From Mesobacillus subterraneus (GTDB lineage: Bacteria; Bacillota; Bacilli; Bacillales; Cytobacillaceae): a stretch of DNA of 64,000 nucleotides. Under the pieces are notes generated by a model that saw only the letters and a program-made list of their open reading frames with translations, was not told the origin of the DNA and searched no databases. Location of the stretch: contig NZ_CP129019.1 of the NCBI RefSeq assembly GCF_020524355.2, forward strand, positions 3,100,001 to 3,164,000, given 5' to 3'. Made by a program: the position numbers and the translations under genes. Positions 59,252 through 64,000 of the stretch are shown in pieces. Position 1 is the stretch's first letter. Every line of letters starts with the position of its first letter.

Positions 59252-59391
59252 AGAAAAGTTCAAGCGTTCACCCAGTACCGACCGGTGAAGTCGCTCTTTG
59301 ACTTCATTGGCAGGACCGAAACGTCTCGAGGACTTAGGAGCTCCAGCTAGACAAGCGACTCGAGAGGCTTGGCGCTGGAGCCGGACAAACA
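59252..59391. repeat. Dispersed structured repeat, copy 5, inside the sulfur-reductase operon
   Basis: A diverged copy: AAGAAAAGTTCAAGCG, GTGAAGTCGCTCTTTGACTTC, GGACCGAAACGTCTCGAGG, plus a second tail GCGACTCGAGAGGCTTGGCG ending in GCTGGAG. It occupies the gap between the NrfD and TorD genes. Confidence 0.82.
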
Positions 59392-59407
59392 AAAAGGGGC
59401 TGATCAC

Positions 59408-60040
59408 TTGTTCACCATGACAGAAGAAAAGCGGCAGCTGTCCAATGCGCTTATGCTGCTGGCAGAATTTTATAAGCCGCCAACAAATGAACTCTATCAA
59501 GCTTTGAGAAATGGAACTGCCTTTGAAGAACTGACGCCTTTTATCAAACTGGAAGAAACATGGGCAGACTCTTTTTCTTCCTATGAAAATATGAAACAGT
59601 CCTATATCCAGTGTTTTCTTGGGCCTTCCGAGCCTTTCGCACCACCAATTGAATCACTCTACAAACAATGGACCGATGATCCTACCGCGGCTGTTTCATT
59701 CGCTAGACAAACTGGATTCTTCTATGGGGACCCTGCACTGCATGTCCAGTATCTGTTCCGCCAGTTCAAGCTTGAGTTTCCCGAGGAATATCGAGCCATG
59801 CCAGACCACTTGACCCTGTTGCTCGAATTTCTATCGTTTTTGCTCGAGCATGGTACAGCTAATCAGATCCATTCTTTTATTTCTGACCATTTCGATTGGC
59901 TTGACGATTTCGTCCTGGAATTGAAAAAGGCTGATACGAGTTTATTCTTTGTATCGATCACACAAATAGTGAACCAGCTTGTCCACTCCCCTGCATTTGG
60001 CTACAGGAGTGAACTGCCTGGTGAAGAAAGGAGTGAATAG
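59408..60040 (+). CDS. TorD-family molybdoenzyme chaperone
   Basis: 210 aa from the TTG 8 bp after AAAAAGGGG; ATG at 59417 is the next candidate. All-helical TorD/DmsD fold with LLAEFYKPPTNELYQALRNG, SYIQCFLGPSEPFAPPIESL and MPDHLTLLLEFLSFLLEHG (the EPxDH-like segment reads MPDH). It inserts cofactor into, and holds back export of, the molybdoenzyme at 55333. The start lies just after repeat copy 5; longer frames reading into the repeat are artefacts. Confidence 0.87.
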   Translation: MFTMTEEKRQLSNALMLLAEFYKPPTNELYQALRNGTAFEELTPFIKLEETWADSFSSYENMKQSYIQCFLGPSEPFAPPIESLYKQWTDDPTAAVSFARQTGFFYGDPALHVQYLFRQFKLEFPEEYRAMPDHLTLLLEFLSFLLEHGTANQIHSFISDHFDWLDDFVLELKKADTSLFFVSITQIVNQLVHSPAFGYRSELPGEERSE

Positions 60041-60044
60041 TCTC

Positions 60045-61306
60045 ATGGTAAAGAAAACTATGCTAGCTGGATTAATTTTCTCTGTCGGAATAGTAATAGC
60101 CGGCTGCGGGACTGGCGAATATTTGGCCAAACCTAACTCGAATGCTGCTGCAGATTTTAACCAGAAAGCAGACCTTTCAATCTACAAGGTAGCCGAGGAA
60201 GCTACACCAGAGAAGGAAGCCGTACCACTCAAGGATAACCTTACCTATGTTGACACCGAATATATGATGAGATTAAAAGCGTCCGAAGGAGAGGTAAGCC
60301 CGGCAAGGAAAACGTACGATCAATTCCCTTCGGAATGGGACTTTGTCATTGTCGATTCCCGTCCTCAAGCTGTTTTCCATGAAGGACATATCAACGGAGC
60401 AATCAATATCCCGGATTCACAGTTCGACCAATTCGCCTCCCTGCTCCCGGAAGATAAAAATAAGCTTCTTATTTTTTACTGCGGCGGGGTCACATGTGAA
60501 TTGAGCAGCAGTTCTGCTGAAAAGGCAATCAAGCTTGGCTACAAGAATATCAAAGTCTACCAGGAAGGACTGCCAGAATGGAAAAAAGCCGGCAATTACC
60601 TTGCTGTGACAGCCCCTTATGTAAAAGAACTGATCATGGACGCAAATGTGTCACGGGATGATAAGCCACCATTCGTCATCCTTGATGCCAGACCGTATAA
60701 GATATATTTCGAGTCACACATCCCGAACGCAGTCTTTGCAGATGATACTCTCTTTGCGCAAAAGTATATAGGAATAGCACCTGCAGATAAAAAGACTGAA
60801 ATCATCGTCTATTGCGGAGGATTCGGCTGCCATAAAAGCCATGCTGTCGCTGAGGAACTCCTGAAAAAAGGCTACTCAAATGTCAAAGTCTATTCAGGAG
60901 GACTTCCTGACTGGACTGCAAAATCCTTGCCAACATTCGGCACTGCTAATTCAGACGGAAGCTTTAATGTAGCTGAAGGCCAGGTTAACCGCGGAATCAA
61001 CCCAGAGGAGTTTATGAACAAAATCAGTGCGGGAGCGTTTATCCTTGACGTCCGTTCAAAGGATGAAACAAAGGCCGGCGTCTTCAAAGGGTCACTGAAT
61101 ATCCCTGACAGTATCATCCTGGCCGACCCAGCCGCTATCGCAAGCCAGCTACCAAAAGACAAGAATGCCGTCATCGTCATTCATTGCGCATCTGGCGCAA
61201 GGGGGCCGCTGGCGTTGTGAATAAAATCGCTGACCTAGGTTATGCAAACACATTCTATTTGAATAACGCCATCCAAATATCTGCAGATGGCAAACCATCG
61301 TTCTAA
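60045..61306 (+). pseudogene. Lipoprotein with three rhodanese domains, frameshifted in domain 3
   Basis: As read, it stops at 61220 (391 aa). Signal peptide with lipobox VIAGC. Domain 1 has YCGGVTCELS, domain 2 YCGGFGCHKS; both keep a Cys, with a second Cys four on. Domain 3 reads DVRSKDETKAGVFKGSLNIP and reaches its active loop HCASGARG, then runs into PLAL and stop. In the +1 frame the sequence continues as AAGVVNKIADLGYANTFYLN to a stop at 61306, a proper rhodanese ending. One missing G in a G5 run (about 61201-61205) explains it. It is either a real mutation or a sequencing error; the first two domains would remain active. Confidence 0.85.
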
Positions 61307-61312
61307 TAGCCA

Positions 61313-61343
61313 AAACCCCGGTACATTTCAAGTACCGGGGTTT
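61313..61343. terminator. Terminator after the sulfur-reductase operon
   Basis: AAACCCCGGTAC-N7-GTACCGGGGTTT, perfect 12-bp stem, serving both convergent genes. Confidence 0.9.
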
Positions 61344-61349
61344 CGAACG

Positions 61350-62258
61350 TTAAAGTTCTTCCAATTCTTTTACGATTCTCTCGCAGATTTCATGTGTTAC
61401 GAGGGAATCCTTTGCGGTAATTAAAGGGAATGAATTATTATCGATAGCCTGGATGAAATCAAAAATAATTTGCTCAAAACCGCGCTTGTGGAGGGTCGGC
61501 TCCCAGTCACTTCCTCCATGTCTCGTTTCATTTCGATTTTCCTGGACGAACAGGTCTGAAACATTCAATGCCATTCTTTTTTGATTGGATTGGAATACTT
61601 CTACCTTTTCCTCGACAACGCCGCTGTCACGGTTCATTATTCCGATTGCAATTCCCTCTTCTGCCTGCAGCTGGATTACCACGTGATGCAAAAACACACC
61701 ATTTTTCTTTCCGGTCACATTTATCCGCTTGATTTTATAAGGAAACAGAAATCTTAGCGTATCGACCACATGGATAAAATCATCAAGTATGAAATGGCGC
61801 ATTTCCCCAGGCAATGCCTTCCTGTTTTTTTGCATGATCACCATATTAGGTTCCTTCAACTCAGCCAACTGTTTATAAACGGGAGCATATCTGCGGTTAA
61901 AACCTGTCATTAATATCAAGCCTTTATCCTCAGCCAGCTCAGTCAGTTCCCGGGCTTTCTCATACTCATAGGCAATCGGCTTATCGACATACACATGTAT
62001 ACCAGCCAGCATCAGTTTTTTTACAATTTCATGATGTGATTCAGTTGCACTATGGACAAAAGCACCCTTGACTCCACTTTCAATAAGTTCATCGAGACTG
62101 AGATGTATGTGGGTAAATCTATGCTTGGATGCCAAAGTTTTCAGCTTGATAACATCCCGCGTGTATAGATGGAATTCAATATCGCCTTTTTCCGCGAATA
62201 CAGGCAGATAGTCCTTTTGCGCAATATCCCCCAAACCAATGACCCCGATCTTCAACAT
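61350..62258 (-). CDS. Gfo/Idh/MocA-family oxidoreductase
   Basis: 302 aa. N-terminal Rossmann fold GVIGLGDIAQKDYLPVF, the conserved EKP-like motif VDKPIAYEYEKARELTE (K in DKP), and GFNRRYAPVYKQL. C-terminal alpha/beta domain from about residue 125 with HFILDDFIHVVDTLRFL carrying the usual His. NAD(P)-dependent sugar or polyol dehydrogenase; substrate unknown. Monocistronic. Confidence 0.9.
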   Translation of the reverse strand: MLKIGVIGLGDIAQKDYLPVFAEKGDIEFHLYTRDVIKLKTLASKHRFTHIHLSLDELIESGVKGAFVHSATESHHEIVKKLMLAGIHVYVDKPIAYEYEKARELTELAEDKGLILMTGFNRRYAPVYKQLAELKEPNMVIMQKNRKALPGEMRHFILDDFIHVVDTLRFLFPYKIKRINVTGKKNGVFLHHVVIQLQAEEGIAIGIMNRDSGVVEEKVEVFQSNQKRMALNVSDLFVQENRNETRHGGSDWEPTLHKRGFEQIIFDFIQAIDNNSFPLITAKDSLVTHEICERIVKELEEL

Positions 62259-62320
62259 ATCGATTTCCCCCTACTTTTTTGAATATTTCAAGTGTACACA
62301 GGAACATGGACAATAAAAAG

Positions 62321-62345
62321 AAATCAGCCCTGACCAGGCTGATTT
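62321..62345 (-). terminator. Terminator of the degV gene
   Basis: AAATCAGCC-N7-GGCTGATTT with U-rich sequence on the minus transcript, 25 bp past the stop. Confidence 0.8.
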
Positions 62346-62370
62346 CCATGACTTATTTTACCATTCCAAA

Positions 62371-63216
62371 CTATTCATTAATCCAGGCAAGTCCGATTGT
62401 TCCCTGCCCTGTATGCGTACCCGCAACGGGACTGAATGTAGTCGTTGTAAAAGATATTTCGGGAAAACGCTGTTGAAGTTCTTCTCGCCATTGCTCAGCC
62501 AATTCCTTTACATTCCCATGAATGACACTGACTTCCTTGACCTCGGCTGAAGCCTCTTCTAATATTTGAAACATGCGCTCCTTGACCTTTTTTTCCGTCC
62601 TGATTTTATCAAAAAGGACTACCTTCCCATCATCGAACCTTACGATCAGCTTTAATTTTATCAAACTGCCGATGATGACTTGGGTAGTGGAGAGGCGTCC
62701 ACCTTTATGGAGCTGATCGAGGCTTCCCGGTGCCATATATAGATTGGCCTTGTCAGGAAGAGTCCTTAAGTAAGAGACGATTTCATCATACGACTTTCCT
62801 TCCTTTTGCATTTCAACACCTTTTTCAACCATGCGCCCTAATGGGTAGGAGCCAATTTTAGAGTCAATGACATCAACCTTGAAATCTACCATGCTGGAAG
62901 CTGCCGTTGAGGATTGGAAAGTTCCTGTCAGAGCGCTGGAAGCGTGGATTGCGATCGCATGCTTGTACTGATCCTTTAGCTTCTGATATAGTTCCACAAA
63001 CTCCCCAATTGCAGGTTGTGATGTTTTCGGAAGGACCTTTGAAGCTGCCAACTTCGGATAAAAATCTTCGGCCGTGATATCTACGCCTTCCAAATACGCT
63101 TCTTCACCAAAAATAATGCTTAAAGGCACAACATATATATTGTTATTTTTTATGTATTCTTCTGTTAGTCCAGATGTACTGTCAGTTACCCATGCAATTT
63201 CATTTAAAGTAGTCAT
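62371..63216 (-). CDS. DegV-family fatty-acid-binding protein
   Basis: 281 aa from the ATG after AGGAG; an in-frame start 21 bp upstream (63237) is less likely. DegV domain: VTDSTSGLTEEYIKNNNIYV, SSALTGTFQSS, DSKIGSYPLGRMV, and the C-terminal HTGQGTIGLAW. Members bind fatty acids and can act as FakB in fatty-acid kinase; there is no FakA gene nearby. Confidence 0.92.
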   Translation of the reverse strand: MTTLNEIAWVTDSTSGLTEEYIKNNNIYVVPLSIIFGEEAYLEGVDITAEDFYPKLAASKVLPKTSQPAIGEFVELYQKLKDQYKHAIAIHASSALTGTFQSSTAASSMVDFKVDVIDSKIGSYPLGRMVEKGVEMQKEGKSYDEIVSYLRTLPDKANLYMAPGSLDQLHKGGRLSTTQVIIGSLIKLKLIVRFDDGKVVLFDKIRTEKKVKERMFQILEEASAEVKEVSVIHGNVKELAEQWREELQQRFPEISFTTTTFSPVAGTHTGQGTIGLAWINE

Positions 63217-63419
63217 GATTTCTCCTGTTCTTGTCAAAAATATCGTTGAATATGCTTACATTTCTCATGATATATGAATAAGCGTTATAAAACTATTAGT
63301 AATTTTCAAGAATAAGATTTATTTGTTAAAAACAATGAAAAAGTTAATAACACAGACAAATGTTTCTCACTCCGATTAAAGGGAACAATTGTAACAAATC
63401 TGACTGGAGGAAGTGACTT

Positions 63420-64000
63420 ATGGACCCATATATCTACGGATTATATTCCCTCATCTACTTGTTTTTATTCCTATGGGGACTAAAATTATCCATCAAGTAC
63501 CTATTATTTTCCTGGTTGAATGTACTTTTGATCGTTACATTCGGCCTAGTCTATGACAACCTTGTACTAGCCATGGGGATAGTAATTGGGAAAGGGAGCT
63601 TTTTAGAAGCCTTAAATGGAATGCGCTACTGGTTCCACGCATTCTTCACCCCATTGTTGATTCTTTTTTCCTGGGCAGCTATCAGGGAAATAGATATTCA
63701 GTGGGTCAAAGGACGAACGAGTTTTATTTTGGCGGGACTCTTTACTTTGACCATGATAATTGCAGAGCTAATACAAAATACCATTGGAGTAAAGCTTGAG
63801 CCCTCCCAAAAATATGGAGTATTAAGCTATGATTCTGCCGGATCACACGGTCCCCCTATTATGATCATTGGCGTAACTGCTGCGTTACTGCTTGCAGGGA
63901 TTATCCTCTGGAAAAGGCTGAAATGGAAATGGATGGACCTAGGCGTCATTTTAATGGGTATAGGCAGCGCTGTGCCGATTCCACTGGAAAGTGATGCAGC
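63420..64000 (+). CDS. Multi-pass membrane protein, cut by the window edge
   Basis: 193 codons from the ATG at 63420, 7 bp after TGGAGG, open to the end of the window. Begins MDPYIYGLYSLIYLFLFLWG. At least five hydrophobic segments, with a loop KLEPSQKYGVLSYDSAGSHG before the fifth. No family recognised; it is a genuine gene by RBS, codon use and hydrophobic pattern. Confidence 0.75.
   Translation, partial: MDPYIYGLYSLIYLFLFLWGLKLSIKYLLFSWLNVLLIVTFGLVYDNLVLAMGIVIGKGSFLEALNGMRYWFHAFFTPLLILFSWAAIREIDIQWVKGRTSFILAGLFTLTMIIAELIQNTIGVKLEPSQKYGVLSYDSAGSHGPPIMIIGVTAALLLAGIILWKRLKWKWMDLGVILMGIGSAVPIPLESDA

Noticed and set aside
1..64000. CRISPR arrays, insertion sequences, prophage, tRNA or rRNA genes
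   Set aside because: No direct-repeat/spacer pattern, transposase, integrase, phage structural gene or tRNA cloverleaf was recognised. The two regular arrays have no unique spacers.

Overview
The window looks like a chromosomal segment of a low-GC, endospore-forming Bacillaceae (a Bacillus, Mesobacillus or Cytobacillus-like organism). It carries spoVR, two H-type small acid-soluble spore protein genes, a YtvI-like sporulation membrane protein and a KinB-like kinase. It also carries a block recognisable as the Bacillus subtilis yhc-yhd neighbourhood: spoVR, yhdC, yhdB, yhcZ, yhcY, pgcA, yhcX, yhcU, yhcT and tcyP/yhcL. RBSs are strong AGGAGG types, TTG and GTG starts are common, and Rho-independent terminators are abundant. 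I see no tRNA, rRNA, CRISPR array, prophage or insertion sequence.

Layout. 1-7.3 kb: a CDF metal transporter, a stand-alone B12-binding radical SAM enzyme, a PadR-HAAS-DUF4173 operon, and a Gdx/SugE guanidinium exporter whose guanidine-I riboswitch lies more than 200 bp upstream, separated from the gene by a dispersed repeat. 7.3-13 kb: a GGDEF-EAL protein, small membrane/DUF genes, and a CzrA-CzcD zinc pair. 13-31 kb: the yhc/yhd-syntenic region with sporulation, redox and housekeeping genes, a 52-bp-period tandem array (about 19.39-20.02 kb), a DHODH-like protein fused to a membrane domain, and a PbuG-type purine permease. 31-33 kb: tcyP.

33-43.3 kb holds a tightly packed six-gene minus-strand operon: Hpt-REC-GGDEF-REC, a membrane HEAT-repeat protein, a processive GT2 glycosyltransferase, a 1081-aa surface glycoside-hydrolase-like protein, a REC-only regulator and a hybrid-less sensor kinase. 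The pieces make a complete phosphorelay (HK to REC to Hpt to REC) attached to polysaccharide synthesis and processing genes. This is my best candidate for an undescribed system.

43-51 kb: a KinB-like kinase, a second sspH, YtvI, DNA glycosylase, a GmhB-like phosphatase, a second 52-bp tandem array, and a five-gene 2-oxoacid:ferredoxin oxidoreductase operon that starts with a P-loop ATPase and has a perfect cre site. 51-54 kb: a CBS-domain gene remnant and a second PbuG-type permease under a guanine-class purine riboswitch.

54.2-61.3 kb: a probable sulfur/polysulfide respiration operon. It encodes a two-rhodanese lipoprotein, a TAT-exported molybdopterin oxidoreductase with a Cys ligand, a four-cluster ferredoxin, an NrfD anchor, a TorD chaperone and a three-rhodanese lipoprotein that is frameshifted in its last domain. 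The window ends with a Gfo/Idh/MocA oxidoreductase, a DegV protein and a membrane protein cut by the window edge.

A structured dispersed repeat of about 120 bp (five loci, both orientations) recurs throughout and sits inside transcription units at two places.
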